Assembly (NCBI RefSeq): GCF_004379255.2 | Contig: NC_056036.1 | Coordinates: 3,782,001-3,846,000 of the forward strand | Direction: 5' to 3' | Source of the DNA: Salvia splendens | Taxonomy: Eukaryota; Streptophyta; Magnoliopsida; Lamiales; Lamiaceae | DNA: 64,000 nt | In this document: piece by piece, positions 13,229 to 24,105 of the stretch | How the letters are laid out: every line of letters starts with the position of its first letter | Numbering within the stretch: the stretch's first letter is position 1 | Notes under the pieces: generated by a model | What the model saw: only the letters and a program-made list of their open reading frames with translations | Told to the model about the DNA's origin: nothing | The model's database searches: none | Translations under genes and position numbers: made by a program

Positions 13229-13246
13229 TTCCCACAGACGGCGCCA
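13229..13246 (-). other. Primer-binding site of copy 1
   Basis: Minus-strand TGGCGCCGTCTGTGGGAA starts one base inside the LTR at 13248, the form common in plant Ty3/gypsy elements. It fixes the element's orientation as minus. Confidence 0.85.
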
Positions 13247-13247
13247 G

Positions 13248-13970
13248 TGATGAATCCGCGAATTTCTGATGTTAGTAAATGCTGGTAGAGAATAAAGACT
13301 ACGACACAATGAATTTACGTGGTTCGATTTACTGAAGTAAATCTACGTCCACGGGAAGAAGGGAAGGCAAGACTGTATTGCTTGATCTGGGATTACAGCT
13401 TACAACACAGACTTGCTATATGATATTTTATCTCTAGAGAGCCTAACCCTGTCTATCTGATCTAAGTCCTATTTATACATCGAATTAAGATCGTGGTTTG
13501 CAGCCCCACTAACTAGATCGTGGAAGGGTAATAACTGCTTAATAACTGCTTAACACCACTAAATAGATCGTGGGTGTAACGGAAGTCGTGGAGATCCTGC
13601 ATGGGTCCATTATCTCCCAGTTCGGTCGAATACTGAGACCGAACTGCTGAACTATTGCCGAGCAGCTTTTGCCGATACTGAGACCGAACTGCTGAACTAT
13701 TGCCGAGCAGCTTTTGCCGATACTGAGACCGAACTGCTGAACTATTGCCGAGCAGCTTTTGCCGATCTAAAAGTAGAGCTTGATTGGTCGGCTTTTACCG
13801 AGCTGTAGGCTGGGGCCGAACTCTTTGGTAATGCCGAACTGATTGGTCGGCTTTTACCGAGCTGTAGGCTGGGGCCGAACTCTTTGGTAATGCCGAACTG
13901 ATACTCTTCCTTGGGCTTTGGGCTGATGGGCTGTCACTGCTATTGGGCTTGTTTAGTCCGTACTCCATCA
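13248..13970 (-). repeat. LTR of copy 1, right (5' LTR in element orientation), 723 bp
   Basis: Same ends as the left LTR. Here the 45-bp unit occurs three times and the 59-bp unit twice, the reverse of the left LTR. The net difference (59 minus 45 = 14 bp) exactly accounts for 737 versus 723 bp. Confidence 0.95.
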
Positions 13971-13975
13971 CACTC

Positions 13976-16937
13976 CAATAGGAATGTAGTAAGATGTAGC
14001 TTTGCCACTTTGAATAAATTTCTCTCGTCATAATATTATGACTATGTGGCTTACTTTGTTCGTTACGATACAACAAGTTGAATAAAAAACTAAAATAAAC
14101 AACTATAAAGATCAACAAATGCGTAATTTCTCTATTATATTCGAAGTTTGATGAATGACTTAATTATACGAGCATGAACAATAATTTAAAGTTTAGTTTT
14201 TGATATGTAATGACAACAAAATCACCGAATAATCAATCCATCCAAATACGATGGAAATTTCTTCACATAACAGTAACGGATCGGGGAAGCAAAATTTGTC
14301 GGGTTGAAATTCGTTGGGTGAAGAAGAAGGTCGTCGCCTAAAAATATAACGTTTTAAAAAATCTTCAAATAAACAACCTTGAACAACAACGTATGCTCAT
14401 CTTTTGAAGATGAACATATATTGGCTCATTATGTTCATTATGTCTCAACCATCTATGTTCGATAATATGTTTCCAAAATTGGGTCGTGGAGTCAAGAGTG
14501 TGTGTATCTTACTATGGTATCTCAATATCCTTTCACGAATTAGGGAAAATGTGGGGTTGTCGTGTGGTTGGAGCACAAAGTTTTATTGCAATACTTAAGG
14601 AGCAACAACAAAGTCGACCTCGACTCCATCTGAGATCGTACCTGATTATCAACATTAAAGTATTAAAGTAGATATCAACCAAAACATAAATTTCCTAACC
14701 ATTTTTTTGAAATAAAGAAAAAGAAAATAGTTTCGACTTTAGACAAACAATCAATCCCCTTATCATTAAGGAAGAAGATAATGTTGTATAGCCCGCCAAG
14801 AATATAAAAATATTGTTATTATTTTTATGCATTTTTTATTTCGACACGAAAGGAATTGAACAAGTACTAATATGTACAAAAAGAATTCCAAGGAATAATT
14901 AAGAAATGTGAGCTGTCAAATAAGACATGCTAAGAAAAGTCTTCACGTCCCTATATATGTGTCGTTTATATTAACAATGAAATAATTAAATTGTTGTCTT
15001 TGTCTAGAAGAAATATTGTCACATTCAACTTTTTATTGTGATTGTTTTGTGTCTTGTATCTTCGAAATGTCTATATTTGAAAAAAAGTGGGGAAAAAATC
15101 TGATTTCCACATGGAAGTATGATCAACCCTTGCTTCCATTGAAAAGGCACTGAAATAAGCCCTCAAATTTACAAGTTGCGATATGTATGGTTGTGGAATG
15201 TACTTCATATTTCATATCTATATATTGATCTGAAGACCTTGAATTATAATTATTATATTTATATCAATATGCCATGAATAGTATTCTAATACACACACAC
15301 ACACACACATTCGGATATATATAATAAAGACAACTCAAATATATGGAGCATAAGATATCAACCATATAGGTAGGGGGTTACTCTCTCTCTCTCTCTCTCT
15401 CACACATCACATACACTAGTACTTATAAGTTATCAACCATAAGATCTGTCAAATGCACTAGCCTTTTCTATCATGATATTTTTCTCTGATTAATTATATA
15501 TAGAATTATATCATATTGTATTCATTTTATAAAACATTACATTGCCACAAATTGCTTGAAAGAAAGAGTTGTCCATAATTAGCATAATTTTGATATCGAT
15601 TTAAAACTTTAATGAGTAATTAATACTCATATAACTGATGATTTGATTTGATTTGATTTTTTTACTTTCGAGTTACACTGGATCTAAGTGATAAGTGAAT
15701 ATGCAAAGTATGTGACGTCTATAAAAGCCAGACTTATATTTTAGTACTAATCTTTTCATCTATGTTCTCTAACATTTGTTAAAGCTTATAGCTATCCTAA
15801 TTGTGAACTGTGCTATTCAAACCAGACCTGATGATCAAAATTATAGTAACATTAGGCAATTTTCCACGAATGGAATCATGCAAATCATATAATACTCCAT
15901 TATTCTTGGTAAAATAATGGTGTTGGATATATAGTCAGCCGCACTAAGAGTTGGGTGTTACAAAAGCAAACATTAATTTATAATAAACCAGCCATTCAGA
16001 GCAGCGAAGGGGCGTGGGTGGGCCTGTGCTGCTCGCCCATTGGGGTACACCACCCGCTTACTATAGACCCCATGTAGACAATAATAACCCGCCCCTATCT
16101 ATAAATATGCGGATCATGATTCTTATCTGGATTCCAAATCCAACCGCCTACGTACGGAGTCGTCCCACTTGATTCCTAAGTTACGCCGTTTATTTTTTAA
16201 AGCAGATTCCATCTTGAAAAATCTATTACTATACCTAAGCATATACCCCTATTATTATTATTGTATACACAATAGTACAACTTCGAAGCTATAATTCAAG
16301 TTGCACAAAGACATTTTGCCTACGTGTGTTTGTTGGGACGACACTGAGAACTCTTTGACATGTGTTATAATATCATATTTGTCTTCGTACATCATAAGTT
16401 ACGTAACTTATGTTGGATAAGTAGTAATTTTTTATAGCAAACAAATGAAAATTAGATTCCTAAGTCCTAATCGAACAAAAATAGAAGGAATATATTTGTT
16501 AGATTGACATATATGAAAATAAGTCATTGATTATCTAATTTTAACATGAGGGGAAAGTTTGTTCAACCAATATGACCGTTATGCTCACATTATAACTATA
16601 CATATGATCAAATTCATGATGTTCCAAAATATAATTATATCCGACCTACTAGTGGTGATATCCCATCACAATATCTAAGATAGTATGTACACTACTTTAT
16701 TAATTACTACCACGTCACTTGTGTTTCCTTGGATCAAGCAGCATGGTATTTATTTAAATCTTACTACTATATAGTATAATTGTATTGTTGATGTTTACAT
16801 GAAATAGAGCAAATTTCCTATAGATATATCTTCTAGATATTTTGAGTTTTCTCGTTTTTAAAGTAATCGAATATCACATATATCCTATACCTTACATATC
16901 TCCTGATTAATATGAACTCCTTTTTACTAAAGTATTA
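13976..16937. other. AT-rich spacer with microsatellites
   Basis: No gene recognised. Contains an (AC)n run at about 15291-15309 and a (CT)n run at 15381-15401. The region at 15960-16090 is GC-richer but shows no clear termini or ORF. Confidence 0.6.
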
Positions 16938-17370
16938 CTCCCTCTGTCCCAGATAATTCATCTCAATTTGACCGGACACGGGTTTTAAAAATGTAATAAA
17001 ATGTGAGTTGAAAATTTTAGTGGAATATGAGTTCAACTTTTATATATTAGTTTTATAATAAAATGAGAGTATGAATAAGTTAGTGGAATATATGGTCCAC
17101 TACTAAAAATGGTAAAAAGTGAAATGTGACAAATTATGTGGGACAGACTGAAATGGAAAAATGGAACAAATTATATGGGATGGAGGGAGTACAAATCTTA
17201 TACTAGTACTCATATTACGATTACAATAATATAGTTGATATTAACATGAAATAGAGAAAATTCCCTGTATATATCTTCTAGATCTTTTAAGTTTTCTCTA
17301 TTTTTAAAGTAATCGAATATCACAATTACCCTCTAGTTCTACGTATCTCATGATTAATATGAAATCCTTT
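16755..17370. repeat. Direct duplication (~165 bp arms) around a MITE
   Basis: 16755-16923 and about 17193-17370 are diverged direct copies sharing ACATGAAATAGAG, TATATCTTCTAGAT, TTTTAAAGTAATCGAATATC and GATTAATATGAA in the same order. The MITE at 16938-17189 sits between them. Confidence 0.8.
16938..17189. mobile_element. Stowaway-type MITE
   Basis: Begins CTCCCTCTGTCCCAGATAA after TA and ends GGGATGGAGGGAG before TA. About 252 bp, AT-rich and non-coding. Confidence 0.85.
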
Positions 17371-17418
17371 AAATCTAACAACAAATTCCTGAATTGGAGT
17401 GATCTTATCCACATTATG

Positions 17419-17680
17419 TGTCTGTTCGGTATGTACTATTAATCAGTATTAAGTGTCACCCTTTAAATTGGTGTTCCGTTGAAAAAATTGGTGTCACCCT
17501 TTAAATTGAAGCCGGCATAACTAATGCAATTTGACTATTTTAATTAGACTATTCATCTAGCCTTACCCCCTCCTACTAAATCAATCCTAGATAAAGTCCA
17601 TTCTATCAAAAAAGTCCATCTCTATTGTATCCTATATTGTTATCCACCATTATTTTATATGGTTAACCGAACGGGACCTA
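17419..17680. mobile_element. Candidate hAT-like MITE
   Basis: The left side carries GTCTGTTCGGTATGTACTAT and the right side, inverted, GGTCCCGTTCGGTTAACC, a plausible short terminal inverted repeat of hAT-MITE style. Inside, GGTGTCACCCTTTAAATTG is nearly duplicated. The target duplication could not be confirmed. Confidence 0.35.
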
Positions 17681-17889
17681 TATGAGGTAAATCCCTTACC
17701 GATCATCTTAATATCTTGATTACCACATGAAGAACATTCCATCTTTAATACTTTACAGCAATCAACATGAATAAAAATTATTAAATGACGGTGTAGAAAA
17801 AACTTTTATTCATAAAAATACAATATCGTTTCATTAAAAAACATTAATAATAGTATGTTACATGTAGACAATCTGATATATTCGACATA

Positions 17890-17897
17890 GGATATTC
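17890..17897. promoter_or_regulatory. P1BS-like site, distal, PPCK promoter
   Basis: GGATATTC matches GNATATNC, the PHR1-type phosphate-starvation site. It lies about 380 bp upstream of the kinase TATA box. Confidence 0.4.
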
Positions 17898-18218
17898 GCA
17901 GCTAAATCCCAAATTCATGATTTTCCCACAATTAATCGTTATATTTACTTCTATCTATTCCTATAATGAAGGGATATTTCCTTGAGGAGGAGGAATTATT
18001 ACAATTTTATATTTCAATTCTTATCTATAAATCCTAAATAGACTTGGAATCACGATTATAAATAGAGTATTTTAATCAATATAAGGTAAGTTATGTTGAA
18101 GCAAAAATAAAATATTCATCTATTACCACGCAACAAGGAAACACCTGATCGAAAACCGTCAAACCTCCGTCAACTCGCATAACACGTGTGCTCATCTAAT
18201 TGGCTTCCTATTTTAACC

Positions 18219-18226
18219 GAATATTC
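18219..18226. promoter_or_regulatory. P1BS-like site, proximal, PPCK promoter
   Basis: GAATATTC, a perfect palindrome fitting GNATATNC, lies 45 bp upstream of the TATA box. A G-box core CACGTG stands at 18183-18188. Confidence 0.55.
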
Positions 18227-18270
18227 CTCTCCGAAATTCCAACTACCAAACTCTCTCTCTCTCCTCTCTC

Positions 18271-18279
18271 ATAAATATA
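18271..18279 (+). promoter_or_regulatory. TATA box of the PPCK gene
   Basis: ATAAATATA preceded by a CT-rich tract (18250-18270) and followed 55 bp later by the ATG at 18334. Confidence 0.7.
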
Positions 18280-18333
18280 CCCCACCCACCGTACGAACAG
18301 TTTATCCTCTGTAGAGAAAAACAAAACAAAAAA

Positions 18334-20020
18334 GTGATGAGTGGAGAGCTAGAGAGAGACTACACAGTGGGCGACGAGATCGGTAGGGGCAGATACGGCG
18401 TCGTTTCGAGGTGTCACTCCGCCCTCACCGGAGAGTGCTTCGCCGTCAAGTCCATCGACAAGCGCCTCATCCAGGACGACGCCGTCGACAGCCTCTGCCT
18501 CCAAAACGAGGCCAAGCTCATGCAGCTCGTCTCCGGCCACCCCAATGTCGTCGGAGTTTTCGATGTGTACGAGGATGACGACTTCCTGCATGTTATTTTG
18601 GAGTATTGCGGTGGCGGCGATCTTTTCCAGCGGATCACGGCCCGCCCCGCTCTCGCCGAGTCGGAAGCCCGCCGATTCCTGGTTAGTTCTTCTTTTCTGT
18701 GACTTTGATTTTTTATTCTTCTACTGATTGCGATTTTGTTGGCACATTATGCTTAGCTTCTGGAATTTTGTTTTTTTTAAAAATAATTTAGAATGTTTTT
18801 TTATCCCCCAATTTGTTATGTTTTTGTGTTCTTTACCAGAAAACCTTTTTTTTTTGTTGAAGCTGTTAATAATCAGTTTCTCAAAAATTAAAAATCAGAG
18901 GAATTCTGGTAAAAATCATGGTTGAGCTTGAACATAACAATATCTTACTGCAATTTTTGGAGAAATTTGACAAGGTGTTCATTGTAGTTATAATCCGGTA
19001 ATTTTTCTTATACAACCCTAAATTGAAGTTAGGAATTATATGATTATTATTTACTTGAAATGGACTGTGGACATTGGAAAGATTTACACGAGATTGTCAT
19101 TGACCATTCTTGTGTTAAATAATGTGGGATTTGAGCACATGTAAAGTTTCTCCTTGTTTGAGATATGAATTAGGGAAATATCTGTTTTTGCAATCAATTT
19201 TCTTCATTAGTTGATAGGTGTAACTCTCTGTAGTAACGAATTCCCAACTATAGTAAAAGTAGAGGAGTTGCCTTCTTCAAAGATGGTTTTGTTGTATGAT
19301 AATTATGCTAACTTACTTGATCATGACACACTTATGCAGTTGCCACTAATGGAGGCCATAGCACACTGCCACAACCACGGAATAGCCCATCGTGACATCA
19401 AACCCGACAACATTCTCTTCAACAGCTACAACGAGCTAAAGCTTGCAGATTTTGGTTCAGCTGAGTGTTTTGGCGGTGGAGGGCTGATGTCTGGGATTGT
19501 CGGGACCCCCTACTACGTTGCCCCGGAGGTAATAGCAGGCAGGGACTACAACGAAACGGTGGATGTGTGGAGTGCAGGTGTCATATTGTACATAATGCTA
19601 GCCGGGATCCCTCCTTTCTATGGAGAGTCAGCACAGGAGATTTTTGAGGCTGTGCTTAGGGCGAATCTGAGATTCCCGAGGAAGGTTTTCAGCTCAGTTT
19701 CAGCAGAAGCTAAGGATCTGCTGAGACGAATGCTTTGCAAGGATGTGTCTCGAAGGTTCTCAGCTGACCAAGTCTTGAGTAAGCATATATGCCAGCTAAT
19801 AACTGTCTTGTTTTCTCTGTTTTGGTGAATACTATGCTGCAGTGACTGAATGATTGTCATGCTTGTTGTTTCTTAGTGAGTAGAAGCTGCATATCCTCTC
19901 CTTTTGCTTTTATATACAATCAACAATGTGATACTAAACTAGATTTCACAATCTGTTTGTGAAGGGCACCCGTGGATGACAAATGGTGGCGACTCCATAG
20001 ACGTGGGTCTTCTTGCTTGA
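18334..20020 (+). CDS. PPCK: Phosphoenolpyruvate carboxylase kinase (PPCK), 3 exons
   Basis: Exons 18334-18681, 19340-19778 and 19965-20020 join in phase to 280 residues, the typical size of PPCK, which is little more than a bare kinase domain of the CDPK superfamily. Motifs: Gly-rich loop GRGRYGVV (~18-25), catalytic Lys in AVKSIDK, hinge LEYCGGGDL, catalytic loop [14 protein letters not shown], activation segment [19 protein letters not shown], and a short end RHPWMTNGG. There is no EF-hand or autoinhibitory region. PPCK phosphorylates PEP carboxylase near its N-terminus and relieves malate inhibition; it acts in the cytosol and is controlled mainly by transcription. Intron 1 is 658 bp, intron 2 is 186 bp. 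A related PEP-carboxylase-kinase-like paralogue is the alternative, but the length favours PPCK. Confidence 0.88.
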
Positions 20021-21153
20021 GTACGTTGTTTTTAATGCAGCCAAGAACCGAGTAAATGGATATGAACCCGTTTTATAGGCACCGTGTCCATAAACTTAGC
20101 TAGATATATAGTAGTAGAAGAATGTTCTGCACCGTGGTCTTGTACAAAGTTCGTGCAGAAATCGGAACTAGTAGCATCAAATGGCGAGTGCCTTCCTTTC
20201 AATGGAAGTGTTTGTATAAGCATTAGCCTTTGTTTTTCCCTTCTTTGATTCTCAATTTATTACTAGTATGTTGAAGAGAAATCACCTGTAAATTTGGCTG
20301 ATGGAATCAAGTCTTCTTTTTATAAGATTTTGAACTTCCATTTGCATCAGGTTATGTTTGTCCATATAGTAATGCTATAAGTTCCAAATTTCACTTTCTA
20401 CTTTTAAGTTTTGGTTAATTAATCTGAGATCAAGAACAAGGGCCAATGTTTTTGTAATAATTTATCTTCTAGTTCTTCAAGAAAACAATCTCCCACAGCT
20501 AGAACATGAAACTACCGAGTCTTATTGTATCGACACGATAAGGCTTAACACTCGCCCATCAGTTTCATTAAGTCTCAAGTGATTTAGTGTTGGTATCATG
20601 GTATGAAAATTATCACTTTTAAATATACATGACAGACAATCAACCAAACTATTGAGTAAAATTGTATACAGATCAGCCGAATATTATGGCAAAATTGTTG
20701 GAATGGTAGTGATTTGAATCTTCACAGTTGACTTCCGATTAGAATATTATCGATCTAGTTCTGGTCCTAGATCATCATCTTCCTCTTCTTCGATTTTATA
20801 ACAAAAAATAAACAATGTTTCATAACTGGCTCCGACTTATTAGCAGAAAAAAAAGGAGTTGACCAATCAAATGTGCAAATTAAGCACATTTCCATGTCCT
20901 AGTTTGACATAGCAAAATGAGAGCCAGTTTGTATCATAATCTGTTGTTGGTTGATCAGAAAACGTTTTACGACTTAATCCATAATATTGGTTAATCAATT
21001 CCGTTATCGTACCACACACATCCAAAACCGACTCGTACAATACAAGATGGCTTAAAAATAGCAGTACTCCATCATCTCATCTAAGATATCGACCCCTTAC
21101 ACACACAACCATATCATATTACACAAACAAACTATGGCCAAATTCTATCTCAA
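20021..21153. other. Convergent 3' intergenic region between PPCK and PHT1
   Basis: Holds the 3'UTRs of two genes transcribed towards each other. No further gene or element termini seen. Confidence 0.6.
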
Positions 21154-22776
21154 TCACACCGGCACTGTCCTCGAATCTCTCACACCCATTTCCGTAATCT
21201 CGTTTCCATTCCCATCTTCATTCTCATTCTCGTTCTCCCTCGCCATCTCCTCCAGCGACTTCCCATTCGACTCGGGCACCAAGAAAGTAAACAACACCCC
21301 CAATGCATTCACACACCCGAGCACCAGCAGCGAGTTCCTCACCCCAATCCCGGGCCGGTACCCCGCGTCCACCTTCGCCGGATCCTTCGACTGAGCCGCG
21401 TACAGGAACCCAAACGCCCCCACAATCGCCCCGGCCTTCCCCGCCGCCGACGAAATCCCGTGGCACGTCGACCGGAGCCTCGCCGGAAATATCTCCGCCG
21501 GGACTACAAACGTCGTCGCATTGGGGCCGAAATTCGCGAAGAAGAACGTTAGCGAGTACATGGCCACGAACCCGATCCGGTTGTCCCGGTGAGTCCAGTG
21601 GTCGTAGGGGATCGCTAAAGCGAACATGAAGATTGTCATCATTGTGAACCCCATGATTTGGATGAAAAACCTTCCGATTCTGTCGATGAAGAACACGGTG
21701 AACCAGTAGCCGGGGACGGTGCTGCATAGAGCGATCAGCGTTTGAGCCCTTGCAATTTTGTACACTTCTTCAAGAGCGTTCATCGTTTTGGCGGCCGGAA
21801 TCCAGCCGATCGCGCTGAAGATGTCTTTCTGGAAGAGGTTCTGGCTGTAGAAGGCGATGTCGAGGAGGAACCACGTGCTCGTGGTCCCGAGGAGGTGGAG
21901 CCCGTGTCGCCGGAGGAATTCTTTCGAAAACAACCCGAATTGTTTTCGATTTTCCTCACTGACCCGCTCGGGCTCCGCTTCCAAATCCACTTGCAAAACC
22001 CGAGACATGTCGGCCGCCGCCTGTTTCGCGTTTTTCGCGATAAGGGCGGTGTACCGGGCGGTCTCGGGCATCTTCATCCGCCAGTAGTAGGTAAGGGCCG
22101 CAGGGAGCGCACCGAACATAACAATTAGCCGCCACACGTAGTCTGATGCGGGCGGGAGGGAGGCGGCAGCGTTGAACGCGTAGGCTGGGGCGGGGTAGGC
22201 CGCCTTAAATGCGGCCGACATAATGATTGCCACCATCCCGCCTGCCAGGATGCCAAATCCCTGCATGGCGAAAACCGCGGCGATAAATGCGCCGCGGGTT
22301 TTTTTATTGGCATACTCAGACATAATAGTGGCGGAGAGAGGGTAGTCACCGCCGATGCCAAAGCCAAGCCAGAAGCGGAAAAAGCAGAGGGTGGCCATGA
22401 CCGCCTTCGGCTGGCTCCCCAGGGAGAGGCCGGAGGCGATGGAGCAGATGACCATCATCATGAGGGTCATGCCGTAGACTTTTTTGCGGCCGAGCTTGTC
22501 GCCGAGCCAGCCGAAGAAGAGCTGCCCGGTGAGGGTGCCGCAGAAGGCGACGCCGTTGACTGCGGCGGCCACGTTAGGGGGGAGGGTGCCGGGCTTCTCG
22601 GCGCCTGGGACGGTGTAGTAGAGGCGGCCGAGGAGCTTCGTGACGAGAGAGATGCAGAAGAGATCGTACGCGTCGGTGAAGAATCCCATTCCGGCGATCA
22701 CGATCGCCGTGAAATGGTACCATTGTGTTTTGGCAACGTCTAGTGCGTTTAGCACTTCTAATTGTTTCTTAGCCAT
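21154..22776 (-). CDS. PHT1: PHT1-family H+/inorganic phosphate symporter
   Basis: A single uninterrupted exon encodes 540 residues, the standard PHT1 length. The Met at 22776 ([20 protein letters not shown]) is chosen over the upstream in-frame Met at 22806 because it matches the family start and lies just after a 3' splice site. Family hallmarks: [20 protein letters not shown], the [19 protein letters not shown] loop, signature [48 protein letters not shown] and C-terminal NGKSLEEMA. Twelve membrane segments around a hydrophilic central loop are expected. It imports phosphate with protons across the plasma membrane of root or mycorrhizal cells. GC content is far above the flanks, as is usual for intron-less PHT1 coding exons. 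Confidence 0.97.
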   Translation of the reverse strand: MAKKQLEVLNALDVAKTQWYHFTAIVIAGMGFFTDAYDLFCISLVTKLLGRLYYTVPGAEKPGTLPPNVAAAVNGVAFCGTLTGQLFFGWLGDKLGRKKVYGMTLMMMVICSIASGLSLGSQPKAVMATLCFFRFWLGFGIGGDYPLSATIMSEYANKKTRGAFIAAVFAMQGFGILAGGMVAIIMSAAFKAAYPAPAYAFNAAASLPPASDYVWRLIVMFGALPAALTYYWRMKMPETARYTALIAKNAKQAAADMSRVLQVDLEAEPERVSEENRKQFGLFSKEFLRRHGLHLLGTTSTWFLLDIAFYSQNLFQKDIFSAIGWIPAAKTMNALEEVYKIARAQTLIALCSTVPGYWFTVFFIDRIGRFFIQIMGFTMMTIFMFALAIPYDHWTHRDNRIGFVAMYSLTFFFANFGPNATTFVVPAEIFPARLRSTCHGISSAAGKAGAIVGAFGFLYAAQSKDPAKVDAGYRPGIGVRNSLLVLGCVNALGVLFTFLVPESNGKSLEEMARENENENEDGNGNEITEMGVRDSRTVPV

Positions 22777-22782
22777 AACTAC

Positions 22783-23793
22783 CTGAAAAATTAATCCAAG
22801 ATACAATTAAATTAATGATGCGAATCAAGATAAACGTGTTTCAATTAAGATGCATTGTTTTGGAAGATTCTGACTATAAAAAAATATGTCAAATTTTGAA
22901 ATGATTTTAAAGAATTTAGAAATATTATTCTTTTTCTGAATTAGTAGTAGTACATGAGATAAATCATATTGGAAAATGATATATTTCCAAGCATACTACT
23001 TCTATATATTTAAGATATTTATTGAACAGAAGAGTTGAATGGTTGTTTAGATAGGACATGGAAATGGGGAAAACTCTACTTCTGAAGTCAATAATGGTAG
23101 TATAAGTGAATATATGGATTAAAACCAAGGACCAGATTTTAGAATGAATGCCCACAGCTGTTTCTATATAGCACAGATCCCTATAGTTATTTTTATTGAA
23201 TGTTGAAATTTCAATACTTATCGTTATCGAACATGCTCATTCCGCAATTTACGTATGTGCCCACGCCGTCAAATAGACAATATACATTTATTAATTATTA
23301 TATAAATATTTTTATATATACCATTAAGTACAAGATTTTGAGTATGATAATTACATTAACCAAAGTTGTAAAATAAATTTTTATGTTGTATAATGAAATT
23401 TATTGGGTTCATAAGTATATCATAAATGTGTGGTTCACAATAACAAAAGGTTGGCAGTTGGCACTTTCCCAGAAACTTTGGAAAGGCCGTTTGAAAAGAG
23501 AGCAAACTAAATAATACTCCTACTACTACTACTCCTAATTTCATTATTAGAACTTACAAGCATAAAATAAGAAGGAATTGTAATAATCTACGTGATTCTT
23601 CAAACTCAAATTCACAATCAATTCAAGAGATATATAATTAGATGAAATTCTCTTTTAAATAAGGTGAAAAAAGTCCTCTATTCACATATTCATTCTTCAA
23701 GCAGCAAATGCATTTGAACCTCATATATAATCATGATGCGATTCAGATATAAACTAATAAAAGAAGAAAACATAAATATTTAAAAACACTGAC
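22783..23793 (-). other. 5'UTR intron of PHT1
   Basis: Minus-strand donor GAG|GTCAGT at 23793 and acceptor TTTTTCAG|GTAGTT at 22783, six bases before the ATG. A leader intron directly before the start codon is common in PHT1 genes. The 1.0-kb intron is AT-rich and contains no supported gene. Confidence 0.65.
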
Positions 23794-23935
23794 CTCAGCT
23801 GTGCTTCAGAATCGAAGAGTCTTGATTTTATACTCTTCCTTCAAATATTTTTCAGTAGAAAAAAAGCAACACGAGGAGAGAGAGGGAAACAGTTTCGATG
23901 TGGAAGTAGTGAAAATACGAAGATGGTTTTGTTCG

Positions 23936-23945
23936 TATTTATATA
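23936..23945 (-). promoter_or_regulatory. TATA box of PHT1
   Basis: Minus-strand TATATAAATA, about 140 bp upstream of the leader-intron donor. Confidence 0.7.
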
Positions 23946-23965
23946 CGAGGTGAAGAATCTAAGTG

Positions 23966-23973
23966 GCATATTC
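23966..23973. promoter_or_regulatory. P1BS-like site in the PHT1 promoter
   Basis: GCATATTC fits GNATATNC on both strands and lies 21 bp upstream of the TATA box. A G-box CACGTG follows at 24018-24023, still outside the Harbinger insertion that begins at 24106. Confidence 0.6.
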
Positions 23974-24105
23974 GGGTTCGGGTCCCATATTCAAACAGCC
24001 TGCCTTTTTGGGTTTGACACGTGTGATCTTGGGTGGGCCTCCCTTTGAATGCAATTTGCCCTTGGTTAGACTTCATACTCTTTTGATCAATGGTTGGATA
24101 AGTTA

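Larger units (their letters stand above)
6626..13970 (-). mobile_element. Non-autonomous Ty3/gypsy (Tat-like) LTR retrotransposon, copy 1
   Basis: Long terminal direct repeats at 6626-7362 and 13248-13970 begin TGATGAATCC and end CTCCATCA, and are flanked by a perfect 5-bp duplication CACTC (6621-6625 and 13971-13975). The primer-binding site beside the right LTR and the gag fragment both place the element on the minus strand. Its genome is collapsed: part of gag (12271-13212) is followed almost at once by the C-terminal end of integrase (11736-12170), so protease, reverse transcriptase, RNase H and most of integrase are missing. The rest is tandem repeats plus an intact spliced gene on the opposite strand (7700-10540). 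Antisense extra genes are a known trait of the Tat lineage; the lineage call is inferred. Confidence 0.93.

Noticed and set aside
21224..22128. Several long ORFs in other frames over the PHT1 exon
   Set aside because: They are shadows caused by the GC-rich third positions of the transporter gene; no family motifs.
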